Of a stretch of 22,065 nt of DNA, positions 14,926-22,065 are shown one piece after another. Both the position numbers and the translations under genes were made by a program. Each line of letters opens with the position of its first letter. Within the stretch, counting starts at the first letter, position 1. The stretch spans positions 25,044 to 47,108 of the forward strand of contig DCJH01000055.1 in NCBI GenBank assembly GCA_002317385.1, in the 5' to 3' direction. The notes beneath the pieces were generated by a model that was not told where the DNA came from, ran no database searches, and saw only the letters and a list, made by a program, of their open reading frames with translations. The DNA is from Prevotella sp. UBA1705. Its GTDB lineage: Bacteria > Bacteroidota > Bacteroidia > Bacteroidales > Bacteroidaceae.

Positions 14926-15898
14926 GCCTTTCGGCTATTTGCCTCGCCGGTTTCCCATTGGGCGTGAGGGGTATGTGGTCAACGTGCACATACTGCCGTG
15001 GCACCCAATACTTGGGCAGGGCGTTCACACAAATCTCTGCAGCCTCGGCCATGTCGGTGGATTCGGTGAGCAGCACCACCCGCTCGCCAAACTTTTCATC
15101 CCTTGCTTTCGTGATCATGAAGGGCGCCGACATGAACCGTCGCAGGCTGCGCTCCACCTCTTCTATCTGTATCTTGATGCCACCCGACACGATGACATTG
15201 TCCTTGCGGCCCAAAATGCGGAATCCTTTGCCGGGCAGTATCTCCACCCTGTCGTTGGTCACGAGTGGCCCGTCGTGCACCGCGGGCGCATCAATCACCA
15301 GACATCCGTCCTCGTTCCGGCTCACTCCGACCGAGTCGAACGGCCTGTACCACTCGCTGGCCTGTGGTCCGTTGAGCGGGCGCAGGGCGATGTGGGAGAG
15401 CGTCTCGGTCATGCCGTAGGTGCTCCACACATGTTTCGGAAATCGGCGCAGCTGCCTTTCCAGCTGCTCGTCGATGGCTCCGCCGCCGATGATGAGATGG
15501 TCTATGCCGGCGAGCCATGCCCGTTCCTCAGCCGATTGCAGCGAGTTGTAGACCTGCAGGGGCACCATCGCCGCAAACGTGAGGGCTCCAGGGCGTTGGT
15601 ATTCGGGTGGGAGTTCATGACAGGGATGGCCCGACGGTGGAATCCCGACGAGCTTCATCTGCCGCTCAATCGACCTCACCACCACCATCTTCGCCCCGAT
15701 ATAGTCGAGGTTCATGCAGAGCAGGGCCGTGTCGCCGGCCTTCAATCCGAGGAAATCGCAGGTGATTCGGGCCGAGGCCAGCATGCGCCGCTTCTCCACC
15801 CACATCTCTTTCGGTGTTCCGGTGGAGCCGCTCGTGTGCACCTTGATGCGCTCCTCCCCATTGTTCCACTCCTTCAAAAAATCATCCAAAGCTATCAT
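14912..15898 (-). CDS. menE: o-Succinylbenzoate-CoA ligase (AMP-forming)
   Basis: MenE activates o-succinylbenzoate to its CoA thioester through an acyl-AMP. The start chosen, ATG 15896-15898 (MIALDDFLKEW), has AGAGGA a few bases upstream; a start at 15928 would add ten residues. The product has 328 residues, shorter than E. coli MenE (about 450) because it lacks most of the usual N-terminal part, as is usual in Bacteroidetes. Core motifs are intact: TSGSTGTPK (22-30), STYGMTETLSHIA, the hinge GRKDNVIVSGGIKI and the C-terminal catalytic Lys316 (PLTPNGKPAR). The menC, menB, menD and menF genes lie upstream on the same strand. Confidence 0.88.
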   Translation of the reverse strand: MIALDDFLKEWNNGEERIKVHTSGSTGTPKEMWVEKRRMLASARITCDFLGLKAGDTALLCMNLDYIGAKMVVVRSIERQMKLVGIPPSGHPCHELPPEYQRPGALTFAAMVPLQVYNSLQSAEERAWLAGIDHLIIGGGAIDEQLERQLRRFPKHVWSTYGMTETLSHIALRPLNGPQASEWYRPFDSVGVSRNEDGCLVIDAPAVHDGPLVTNDRVEILPGKGFRILGRKDNVIVSGGIKIQIEEVERSLRRFMSAPFMITKARDEKFGERVVLLTESTDMAEAAEICVNALPKYWVPRQYVHVDHIPLTPNGKPARQIAERLIDN

Positions 15899-15983
15899 CT
15901 TATCCTCTTTGAATCCCTCTTTTATCACCGCGCAGCATCATTTTTTCACAAGAACTCTACGTTAGTCAATTGTGAATTGTGAA

Positions 15984-17018
15984 TTATGAATTATGAATTG
16001 CCCAGAGTTTCTCCCCTCTTATCTCTAAGGGCATGTCGATATTATCAGTATATAGCATGCCCGTGCCTAAGCCTTGGGGCATCGTGATGCGCGGCCCGTA
16101 GATGTCTGCGCATAGTTGTGCCACGGCGTTCAGGCCGATGTTGCTCTCCAAGGCCGACGTCATCCAGGAGCCGATGCCCCGTTCGCGCGCCATGCCTATC
16201 CACTCCCTACTGCCCCTCATGCCCCCGTGGAGGCTCGGTTTGAGCACCAGGAAAGCCGGCTTCACCTCGTCGAGCAACCGCTGTTTCATGTCGGGCTGGT
16301 TCACTCCGATAAGTTCTTCGTCGAGCGCGATGGGCAGAGGCGACTCCCTGCAGAGCCGGGCCATCTCGCGCCACTGGTGCTGTCGGATGGGCTGCTCTAT
16401 GCTGTGGATTTCGAATCGGGCCAGCGTCTCCAGTCGGTTCATAGCGTTCTCGGGCGTAAACCCACCGTTGGCGTCCACCCGCAACTCTATTTCCTGCTGT
16501 GAAAAACGCTCCCGAATATGGCGGATGAGCTCCACCTCACGGTCCCAGTCGATGGCTCCAATCTTCAGTTTCACGCAGTGGAAGCCCGCCTTCAGCTTCT
16601 CTTCTATCCGCGCGGACATCTCCTCGAAGGTGCCCATCCACACCAGTCCGTTGATGGTGATGCCCTCCTCGCCTCGGCCAAACGGCGTGTCGAAGAGCGC
16701 CGTAGAGCCTCCGGCGTCTATCTGAGCGAAGGCCGTCTCCAGTCCGAAGAGTATCGAGGGATAGCCGCGCAGTATCTCGTAGGGTATGCCGCCGGTCTGT
16801 TCCACCAACGCACACGCCCTCCTCAGCACGTCTTCATAGCGTGACTCGGGCATCGCGTCGCAGCTGAGGTCGGGCAATGGCGAACATTCGCCGATGCCTA
16901 CCACCCCATCTTCCTCTAATCTGACATAGTAGGAATGGTGCGTCAAATACACTCCCCTACTCGTTCCCGCCGGTTGCTTGAAGTGCAGCAGCTTGTCGTA
17001 GATAGTAGCTTTATACAT
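15984..17018 (-). CDS. menC: o-Succinylbenzoate synthase (enolase superfamily)
   Basis: MenC dehydrates SHCHC to o-succinylbenzoate. The 344-residue product has the enolase-superfamily capping domain (about 1-120) and barrel. The catalytic lysines are Lys150 and Lys152 (CVKLKIG) and Lys260 (LVLKPSLHGG). Metal ligands are Asp182 (RVDANGG), Glu208 (SIEQPI) and Asp233 (ALDEEL). Its final residues (AIHNS, then stop) are read from an AATTCATAATTCATAA repeat, so the C-terminus was probably reshaped by repeat DNA. About 85 bp separate it from menE. Upstream of its start lie two copies of a 22-bp repeat and the GxxExxY pseudogene, which separate it from menB. Confidence 0.92.
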   Translation of the reverse strand: MYKATIYDKLLHFKQPAGTSRGVYLTHHSYYVRLEEDGVVGIGECSPLPDLSCDAMPESRYEDVLRRACALVEQTGGIPYEILRGYPSILFGLETAFAQIDAGGSTALFDTPFGRGEEGITINGLVWMGTFEEMSARIEEKLKAGFHCVKLKIGAIDWDREVELIRHIRERFSQQEIELRVDANGGFTPENAMNRLETLARFEIHSIEQPIRQHQWREMARLCRESPLPIALDEELIGVNQPDMKQRLLDEVKPAFLVLKPSLHGGMRGSREWIGMARERGIGSWMTSALESNIGLNAVAQLCADIYGPRITMPQGLGTGMLYTDNIDMPLEIRGEKLWAIHNS

Positions 17019-17033
17019 AATAGCAAAATGAAT

Positions 17034-17121
17034 AAGACATAGTAACAGAATAACAAACTATTAGAAGTCTTAGAAAGATATACAAATTAATCGTATGGCA
17101 AGACATAGTAACAAAATAACA
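17034..17121. repeat. Left pair of 22-bp repeats flanking the GxxExxY pseudogene
   Basis: Two copies at 17034-17055 and 17100-17121 share the core AAGACATAGTAACA followed by AATAACA. They differ at one position. Their reverse complements occur on the other side of the pseudogene. Confidence 0.8.
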
Positions 17122-17201
17122 GATATTTGATTGAGGCTACGCCTCATGCTTGCTTTGGGCAAATTGAGAGATGATGGGAGAGCTTTTTCTCATTCGCCCA
17201 C

Positions 17202-17599
17202 TTAAAATTGCTTCCTGTAGAGTCGGTATTTCCGCTTGAATTGCAGCTGTTCAGAGCCGAAATTGATGAGCAATCCATCGTCTACTTTGGTCGCCGTAAG
17301 ATAGTTAACCAATTGAATTTCGTGTGCAACAGAAAGACATTGAACCGCTTTCAACTCCAAGATTAACCGTTGTTCCACCACACATCTGCCTTAAAGTCGC
17401 CCACAACGACACCTTCATACATCACTCGGATAGGCATTTCGGTCTCAAACGCAATATGATTCTTTCGCAATTCCACAACCATTGCGTTCTTATAGACACT
17501 CTCCAAATACCCAGGTCCGAGTTGTCTCCTAATATTTTTAGACATTCCCATCACCTTCTGTATGAGTTCATTGATATCGCTTTGCCCTTCCATCTTCAC
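17202..17599 (-). pseudogene. GxxExxY family protein, frameshifted
   Basis: Two frames together give a full-length GxxExxY (PF13366-type, PD-(D/E)xK-like) protein of about 132 residues. The first frame (17599 to about 17383) has the name motif GYLESVY at residues 30-36 and GDFKAD at about 67-72. It then shifts and stops at 17363. The second frame continues LILELKAV, HEIQLVNYLTATKVDDGLLI and NFGSEQLQFKRKYR, down to a stop at 17202-17204. One missing base in a GTG-rich run near 17375-17385 explains the break. The function of the family is not established. It sits between menB and menC, on their strand, and is framed by inverted repeats. A sequencing error is the main alternative. Confidence 0.85.
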
Positions 17600-17645
17600 A
17601 TCAAGTTTATCTGTTCAACATCCGTTGCAACTCTTAACCCATCAA

Positions 17646-17711
17646 TGTTATTATGTTACTATGTCTTTATCATAGCTCAATATTCCTTCTGTTAATATGT
17701 TACTATGTCTT
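17646..17711. repeat. Right pair of 22-bp repeats flanking the GxxExxY pseudogene
   Basis: Copies at 17646-17667 and 17690-17711 contain ATGTTACTATGTCTT and are the inverted complement of those at 17034-17055 and 17100-17121 apart from single differences. The second ends 15 bp before the menB stop. Confidence 0.8.
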
Positions 17712-17726
17712 CCCCATTACTCTGTC

Positions 17727-18554
17727 TTACGGGAATTTGGGGTATTGGTCGAAGTCGGGCTTACGCTTTTCGAGGAAGGCGCGGCCGCCTTCCTGCGCCT
17801 CATCGAGGGTATAGTAGAGCATGGTAGCGTCTCCGGCCAGTTCCTGGATGCCCGCCTGACCGTCGAGTTCGGCGTTGAAGCCCGCCTTCATCATACGTAA
17901 CGCCAGTGGCGAACGCTCCATCATGGTCTCCGCCCAGGCCACGCACTCATCCTCCAGTTGGTCTTGCGGCACCACCTTGTTGACCAAACCCATCTCCTCG
18001 GCCTCCTTGGCGGAGTACTGACGGCATAGATACCATATCTCGCGCGCCTTCTTCTGACCCACAATGCGGGCCAGATAGCTCGCACCAAGTCCGGCATCAA
18101 AGCTGCCCACCTTGGGGCCGGTCTGCCCAAAGATGGCATTCTCGGAGGCCACGGTAAGGTCGCACACCACGTGCAACACGTGGCCGCCGCCGATGGCATA
18201 GCCGTTGACCATGGCGATAACAGGCTTCGGCAACCGACGGATCTGCATCTGCACGTCGAGGACATTGAGCCTTGGCACGCCATCGTTGCCGATGTATCCG
18301 CCCTTGCCCTTGACGTGCATGTCGCCTCCCGAGCAGAAGGCCATGTCGCCTGCACCGGTCAACAGCACCACGCGGATGTCGAGATTGTCGCGGCAATAGG
18401 TAAACGCCAGACCCATTTCCTTTACCGTCAGCGGTGTGAACGCGTTGCGATAGCGCGGCCGGTTGATAGTAATCTTGGCAATGTGATGATACTCTTCAAA
18501 GAGGATTTCCTTGAAATCGAAGCCCTCTATCTTCTTCCATTCACGTTGATTCAT
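17727..18554 (-). CDS. menB: 1,4-Dihydroxy-2-naphthoyl-CoA synthase
   Basis: MenB, a crotonase-fold enzyme, closes the second ring by converting o-succinylbenzoyl-CoA to DHNA-CoA. The 275 residues include NRPRYRNAFTP (31-41), the oxyanion region FCSGGDMHVKGKGGY (73-87) and GYAIGGGHVLHVVCDL (118-133). Gly146 in FGQTGPKVGSFD occupies the position that is Gly in type I (bicarbonate-dependent) MenB and Asp in type II, and Asp153 is the conserved catalytic residue, so type I is predicted. The start has AAGGAG about nine bases upstream. Strong similarity through KKAREIWYLCRQYSAKEA supports the call over other crotonases. Confidence 0.96.
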   Translation of the reverse strand: MNQREWKKIEGFDFKEILFEEYHHIAKITINRPRYRNAFTPLTVKEMGLAFTYCRDNLDIRVVLLTGAGDMAFCSGGDMHVKGKGGYIGNDGVPRLNVLDVQMQIRRLPKPVIAMVNGYAIGGGHVLHVVCDLTVASENAIFGQTGPKVGSFDAGLGASYLARIVGQKKAREIWYLCRQYSAKEAEEMGLVNKVVPQDQLEDECVAWAETMMERSPLALRMMKAGFNAELDGQAGIQELAGDATMLYYTLDEAQEGGRAFLEKRKPDFDQYPKFP

Positions 18555-18578
18555 AGTTCGTTTCTCCTTGTTTTGATA

Positions 18579-18709
18579 GGGAGTTAGAGAAGTTAAGGAA
18601 GTTATCGCTCGCTCTGCAAGCTGGAAGTTAAAGACAATACCAGGATAAACAGAGGTTTAACTCAGTGTTGTCATTAACTCATCTAACTTCTTTCACTCCC
18701 TTAACTCCC
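18579..18709. repeat. Imperfect 26-bp inverted repeat in the menB-menD gap
   Basis: 18579-18604 (GGGAGTTAGAGAAG...) and 18684-18709 match as inverted copies at 21 of 26 positions. They occupy most of the 168-bp gap in an otherwise compact cluster. No promoter or terminator signal is clear. Confidence 0.5.
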
Positions 18710-18722
18710 CAAAATTTCATTA

Positions 18723-20393
18723 TCAATTCATCTGTTTCTTTTCGCCATAGAGGTATTCGTTGTAGACGCGGTCGTCCTCGTCGGGGTCGGTGAAGACCTC
18801 CAAGAGGATGGGAACCATACTGTCTACATTGGCCAGTTCGGCCATACCGTCTTCCAATTCCTCCATGTTGTGGGCGGCGATGTAGCGCAATCCGTTCTCG
18901 TGGCAGATGCCCTCGGCCGTAGTCTGGTGGGCAGCGGCAATGAGTTTCTCACGCGCAGCGCTCTCCTTGAGGCCGGGAAGGCCACGGAAGATGCCCCCGC
19001 CGCCATTGTTGAGCAGCAGGATGCGGAGGTTGCTGGTGAGGCAATTGTTCCACAACGCGTTCTGATCGTAGAAGAAACTCAGGTCTCCGATGGTGCAGCA
19101 CACAAGCTGATCGAAGTTCAACGCGTAGCCCACGGCCGTGGAAAGACTACCCTCTATGCCGTTCACGCCGCGGTTAACGTAGAGATACTGGTTGGCATAG
19201 ATGATACCGAGACGCACCGCCATGCTGTTGGCAAAGTGGTATTCGCAGTCCACATCTATCATGTTTATGAACAGTTGCCTTACCGCTTCCATCTGCGAAT
19301 AGGGCGGCACAAAGTTCAGACAATGCTCCAGACACTGGTTCCATAGGGCCTCCCACTTACGCTGGAACGCCGTGGGCTTACGCCCGACCACCGCAGGCCA
19401 CAGCATCTCGATGGCCTCGCCGACCGACGCCCGCACGATATCGGTGACATGGGTCGTCACGTCTCGCACCTCGGCATCGGCGTTGACCACCACCGTGGGC
19501 ACCCCGGCACACTTGCGCAGGAAGCCTTTCAGGCGGTTGCTCACGAAGGTATCGCCCATGTAGATGATAAAATCGGGCAGATAATTGTCCTCGTCTCCCT
19601 CGATGCGGATGAGCATCTCATCGATGAAACGGGGTGGCTGACCATCGTCGTTGCCCAGTTTCTCATAGAGCACCACCGCGTATTTCATGAGCCGTTCGAA
19701 CTTTTCTTCCTTGTCGAAGACGTCGTGCAGCTTCGACTGACCAATGAGGATCATGGGGCGCTTGGCCTTGACAAACCGCTTGACCATATCCTCAAACATA
19801 TCGACGTCGCTCTCCGACTCCCACAGAGTGATGGTGCGATCGTCGGGAAGGGCCTCGACCGAGAAGTCAAACAGAGGCTCGGAGATGGGTACATTGATAT
19901 GCACCGGACCGCCGTCGCCCCGTCCCATCTCGATGAGGGCCTCGTTCACGAGTCGGTTGCAATACCAGCGCTCGGTGTCGTCGTGGGGTTCGGGCAGGCA
20001 CACCTCCTTGCGCACGAAGTCGCGCAAGGCATGGGCCTGGGGCATGGTCTGCCCCTGCAGCTGCCCAATCATGGCCGCCGGACGGTCGGCCGAGATAACG
20101 ATGAGCTTGCGATGCTGATAGAACGCCTCGACCACGGCCGGCGCCACATTGAGCAAGGCCGACCCAGAGGTGACGCAAACCGCTACGGGCGTGTCGTCGA
20201 CCTGGCTCAGGCCGAGGGCGAAGAAGCCCGCTGAGCGCTCGTCGGTCACGGGGAAACAGGCGATGTCGGGGCACTCGTTGAAGTTGTGCACGATAGGCGC
20301 ATTGCGACTTCCAGGGCACACCACCACCTGCTTCACGCCCCACTTCACGAGCAGGGCGGTGAGAATGTTGACGTTTTCCTTATTAGAATACAT
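18723..20393 (-). CDS. menD: SEPHCHC synthase MenD
   Basis: MenD is the ThDP-dependent enzyme that joins isochorismate and a succinic semialdehyde unit from 2-oxoglutarate. The start chosen, ATG 20391-20393 (MYSNKENVNILTALLVKWGV), is 11 bp after the menF stop; the frame extends to 20459 but would then run into menF. At 556 residues the length is normal. Visible landmarks are VVCPGSRNAPIV (24-35), the cofactor-activating Glu52 (TDERSAGFFALGL), TSGSALLNVAPAV, and the ThDP/metal motif from GDLSFFYD (436-443) to LLNNGGGGIF about 25 residues later. It sits downstream of menF, which supplies its substrate. Confidence 0.95.
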   Translation of the reverse strand: MYSNKENVNILTALLVKWGVKQVVVCPGSRNAPIVHNFNECPDIACFPVTDERSAGFFALGLSQVDDTPVAVCVTSGSALLNVAPAVVEAFYQHRKLIVISADRPAAMIGQLQGQTMPQAHALRDFVRKEVCLPEPHDDTERWYCNRLVNEALIEMGRGDGGPVHINVPISEPLFDFSVEALPDDRTITLWESESDVDMFEDMVKRFVKAKRPMILIGQSKLHDVFDKEEKFERLMKYAVVLYEKLGNDDGQPPRFIDEMLIRIEGDEDNYLPDFIIYMGDTFVSNRLKGFLRKCAGVPTVVVNADAEVRDVTTHVTDIVRASVGEAIEMLWPAVVGRKPTAFQRKWEALWNQCLEHCLNFVPPYSQMEAVRQLFINMIDVDCEYHFANSMAVRLGIIYANQYLYVNRGVNGIEGSLSTAVGYALNFDQLVCCTIGDLSFFYDQNALWNNCLTSNLRILLLNNGGGGIFRGLPGLKESAAREKLIAAAHQTTAEGICHENGLRYIAAHNMEELEDGMAELANVDSMVPILLEVFTDPDEDDRVYNEYLYGEKKQMN

Positions 20394-20404
20394 AACCAAA
20401 AAGT

Positions 20405-21454
20405 TTAAGGGGTGAGCAGACGCAGCATGGTCTGCAGTTTGGTCTGGGTCTCGCGCCATTCCGCCTCGGGCTCACTGTCGCGGAGAATGCCTCCTCCGGC
20501 ATGAAGCTCCAGATGATCGGCGGCCAGCTCCATGCACCTCAGCGACACATAGAGATGGGTCTCTCCACGGGGCGACAACGGGCCGCAGAACCCGCTATAA
20601 TATTTTCTCTCTACACGTTCGTGGCCGATGATAAACTGCCGGGCGTCGTCCTTGGGGATGCCACACACCGCCGGCGTGGGATGGAGCGCATCGAGCAGCG
20701 CCCCGAGATGGTGCTCCGGAGCGAGGCGGAAGCCAAAATCGGTGCGCAGATGCAGCAGATGGGCCGCTATGGTGGTATAGGGGCCGCACATTGTCACCTC
20801 GGTGGCGAATCCACGGAGGGTATCGGCAATATAGGCGCTCACATAGCGCTGCTCGGCCAGATTCTTCTCCGACCACTGAGGATCGGGCGCTAACGGCCCA
20901 GCCTCGGGGGCCTTCATGGTGCCCGCCAGAGCCATGGTGCGCCACTGGTCGCCACGGCCTTCGAGCAGCACCTCGGGCGTGGCCATGAGCCAGCAGCCAG
21001 CTCCCTGCATCGACACAAGGGCGATGAACTGGTGGGGATAGAGCCTGCAGGCCTTGAGAAACAGGGCCTCGGCATCGAGCGGCTGGACGAGAGGCACCAC
21101 GGAGCAGCGCGAGAGCACGAGCTTGCCGAACCGCCCGGCCACAATCTGCTCATGGAATCGGGCGAAGGTCTCCGCATAGATGGCCTGCTCATCGGCACTC
21201 GCCGCCACGGCCATCTCGCCGCACGGCAACTGGGGGGCAGACGCTATCTCATGGCGTTCCACCACATCGGGCCTGAGCAGCAGCACCGGATGGCTCGCCG
21301 AAGCCACAAAGGGGGCCATGACAAAGCCCTCCCGACGGCCCAGCTGCGCCACCGACTCCACCACCTCGGGCTGCCCCGCGGTCTGCGCCATGAGCGTGTA
21401 ATGGGTCTCCTCGGGCAGGCGATAGCACGCGTAGTTCAACGGTTTCGTCTCCAC
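20405..21454 (-). CDS. menF: Isochorismate synthase
   Basis: It isomerises chorismate to isochorismate with Mg2+, the entry step into menaquinone. The 349-residue protein has the chorismate-binding fold. Lys111 in KLVLSRC matches the general-base lysine of MenF/EntC, and the C-terminal half carries ALAGTMKAP, SEKNLAEQRYV, TPAVCGIPK, ERKYYSGFCGP and GGGILRDSEPEAEW. A siderophore EntC role is possible by sequence alone, but the placement directly before menD makes MenF the better call. It begins 11 bp after the thioesterase gene. Confidence 0.92.
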   Translation of the reverse strand: METKPLNYACYRLPEETHYTLMAQTAGQPEVVESVAQLGRREGFVMAPFVASASHPVLLLRPDVVERHEIASAPQLPCGEMAVAASADEQAIYAETFARFHEQIVAGRFGKLVLSRCSVVPLVQPLDAEALFLKACRLYPHQFIALVSMQGAGCWLMATPEVLLEGRGDQWRTMALAGTMKAPEAGPLAPDPQWSEKNLAEQRYVSAYIADTLRGFATEVTMCGPYTTIAAHLLHLRTDFGFRLAPEHHLGALLDALHPTPAVCGIPKDDARQFIIGHERVERKYYSGFCGPLSPRGETHLYVSLRCMELAADHLELHAGGGILRDSEPEAEWRETQTKLQTMLRLLTP

Positions 21455-21465
21455 GTCGCTACGAC

Positions 21466-21912
21466 TTATTCGTCTTCCGACGGCCGGATGTTGCCGCCGT
21501 CCTTGCGCGGCGACACCACATAGTTGGTCACCTGGACGGTCGACACCAGCTCATCGTGGGAATCTTTCACATCTACGCGCCACACATGGAGCGTGCGGCC
21601 CTTGTGCTGCAGCGTGGCGTAGGCCATCACGGTGTCGCCTTCGAGCACCGTGCGCACATGGTTGCCGCTCACGTTGATGCCCACGCTGATCTTGTCGGGG
21701 CATAGCGCCATGGAGCCCACTCCGGCCAGATTCTCTGCCAGCGCCAGCGTGGCGCCACCTGAGAGGAAGCCGAAGGGCTGGCGGTTGAGCTTGTCTACCT
21801 TCATCCGTGCCATGCAGGTGTCGGGCTCGGGCGTAGAGATAAACTCCATGCCGAGCGTGTTGGACAATCCTTCCTGGCTGTTTACCAACTCTATCGATCT
21901 ATCTACATTCAT
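21466..21912 (-). CDS. Hot-dog fold thioesterase, probable DHNA-CoA hydrolase (MenI-like)
   Basis: The 148-residue product belongs to the PaaI/YdiI hot-dog group. The signature NRQPFGFLSGGATLALAE is at 43-60, where Glu60 aligns with the catalytic acid of YdiI-type enzymes. The His of the usual LHGGA motif is Ser51 here. As the first gene of the men cluster it very likely hydrolyses DHNA-CoA to free DHNA for MenA; this rests on context, since the family also includes other acyl-CoA hydrolases. The C-terminus is acidic (NIRPSEDE). The start (MNVDRSIELV) is about 85 nt from the predicted transcription start. Confidence 0.82.
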   Translation of the reverse strand: MNVDRSIELVNSQEGLSNTLGMEFISTPEPDTCMARMKVDKLNRQPFGFLSGGATLALAENLAGVGSMALCPDKISVGINVSGNHVRTVLEGDTVMAYATLQHKGRTLHVWRVDVKDSHDELVSTVQVTNYVVSPRKDGGNIRPSEDE

Positions 21913-21969
21913 AGTATTCTTTCCTTTATTTTATTCCAGACAGGGGCAGGCAATGCCTACACAAAGGCT

Positions 21970-22065
21970 TTCTCGATTGGCCGAGTGCCGCCTATCTTCT
22001 GCAAAGATAGTGCAAACGAGAGCCATGAGAACGAGTTCTCGATTGGCCGAGTGCCGCCTATCTTC
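21970..22065. repeat. 30-bp direct repeat, period 66, in the men cluster leader
   Basis: 21970-21999 and 22036-22065 are identical over 30 bases, with a core CTCGATTGGCCGAGTGCC. The second copy touches the window edge, so the array may continue. A 7-bp inverted repeat CTATCTT/AAGATAG (21992-21998 and 22004-22010) overlaps the -7 box. Confidence 0.85.
22002..22009 (-). promoter_or_regulatory. -7 box of the menaquinone cluster
   Basis: Minus-strand TATCTTTG is an exact TAnnTTTG match about 90 bp before the thioesterase ATG. The leader would include one copy of the 30-bp repeat. No -33 TTTG is at the proper distance. Confidence 0.5.

Noticed and set aside
20394..20459. A 22-residue N-terminal extension of MenD
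   Set aside because: It would overlap the menF 3' end. The ATG at 20393 gives the normal family start and an 11-bp gap.
21970..22065. A CRISPR array at the right edge
   Set aside because: Only two repeat copies are visible. The 36-bp interval carries a promoter box, the repeat resembles a dispersed intergenic repeat, and no cas gene is nearby.

Overview
The window looks like a chromosomal segment from a Bacteroidales bacterium, most likely Prevotella or a close relative. The evidence is the protein families (DUF5606, long Bacteroidetes-type NusB, PF14905-type outer-membrane barrel), several sigma-ABfr-like -7 boxes of the form TAnnTTTG, and a menaquinone cluster in a Bacteroidales-type order. 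The genus is an inference. No plasmid, phage or conjugation genes are visible. Almost everything is housekeeping; the unusual material lies in the intergenic DNA.

Layout. (1) 1-1021, minus strand: the queuosine-precursor pair QPTR transporter (yhhQ) and queF (runs off the left edge). A short leader before the transporter folds on paper as a preQ1-I riboswitch. (2) 1022-1737: two tandem copies of a ~263-bp repeat, each bounded by inverted hairpin ends (REPIN/MITE-like). (3) 1738-3266, minus: a Na+/Ca2+ exchanger and a small heat-shock protein, each with its own signals. (4) 3475-6905, minus: a tight operon nusB-yajC-ybbR-coaE-DUF5606 ending in a hairpin terminator. (5) 7015-9490, plus: rplY-pth-S4/Hsp15-like-purN, starting from a good Bacteroidetes promoter and ending in a 16-bp-stem hairpin. 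(6) 9508-12474, minus: a large TonB-receptor-like barrel protein with a Gly/Arg-rich tail. (7) 12475-13594: 1.1 kb of non-coding DNA with a perfect 17-bp hairpin and a 423-bp foldback element whose 36-bp ends match the repeats in (2). (8) 13595-14810, plus: aroB with promoter and terminator. (9) 14912-21912, minus: the menaquinone pathway menI-like/menF/menD/menB/menC/menE, interrupted between menB and menC by a frameshifted GxxExxY gene bracketed by four copies of a 22-bp repeat.

How the genes work together. MenF makes isochorismate from chorismate, and AroB acts upstream in the shikimate route to chorismate. MenD, MenC, MenE and MenB carry isochorismate to DHNA-CoA (MenH, needed between MenD and MenC, is not in the window), and the hot-dog thioesterase probably releases DHNA. 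MenA and the final methyltransferase are also not in the window. The nusB operon joins transcription antitermination, the Sec accessory YajC, a YbbR envelope protein and the last step of CoA synthesis. The rplY group serves translation and purine synthesis.

Best leads: the candidate preQ1-I aptamer; the REPIN-like family with a compensatory base-pair change in its terminal hairpins; and the GxxExxY pseudogene framed by paired inverted repeats inside the men cluster. I found no CRISPR array, tRNA, rRNA or recognisable new multi-gene defence system.
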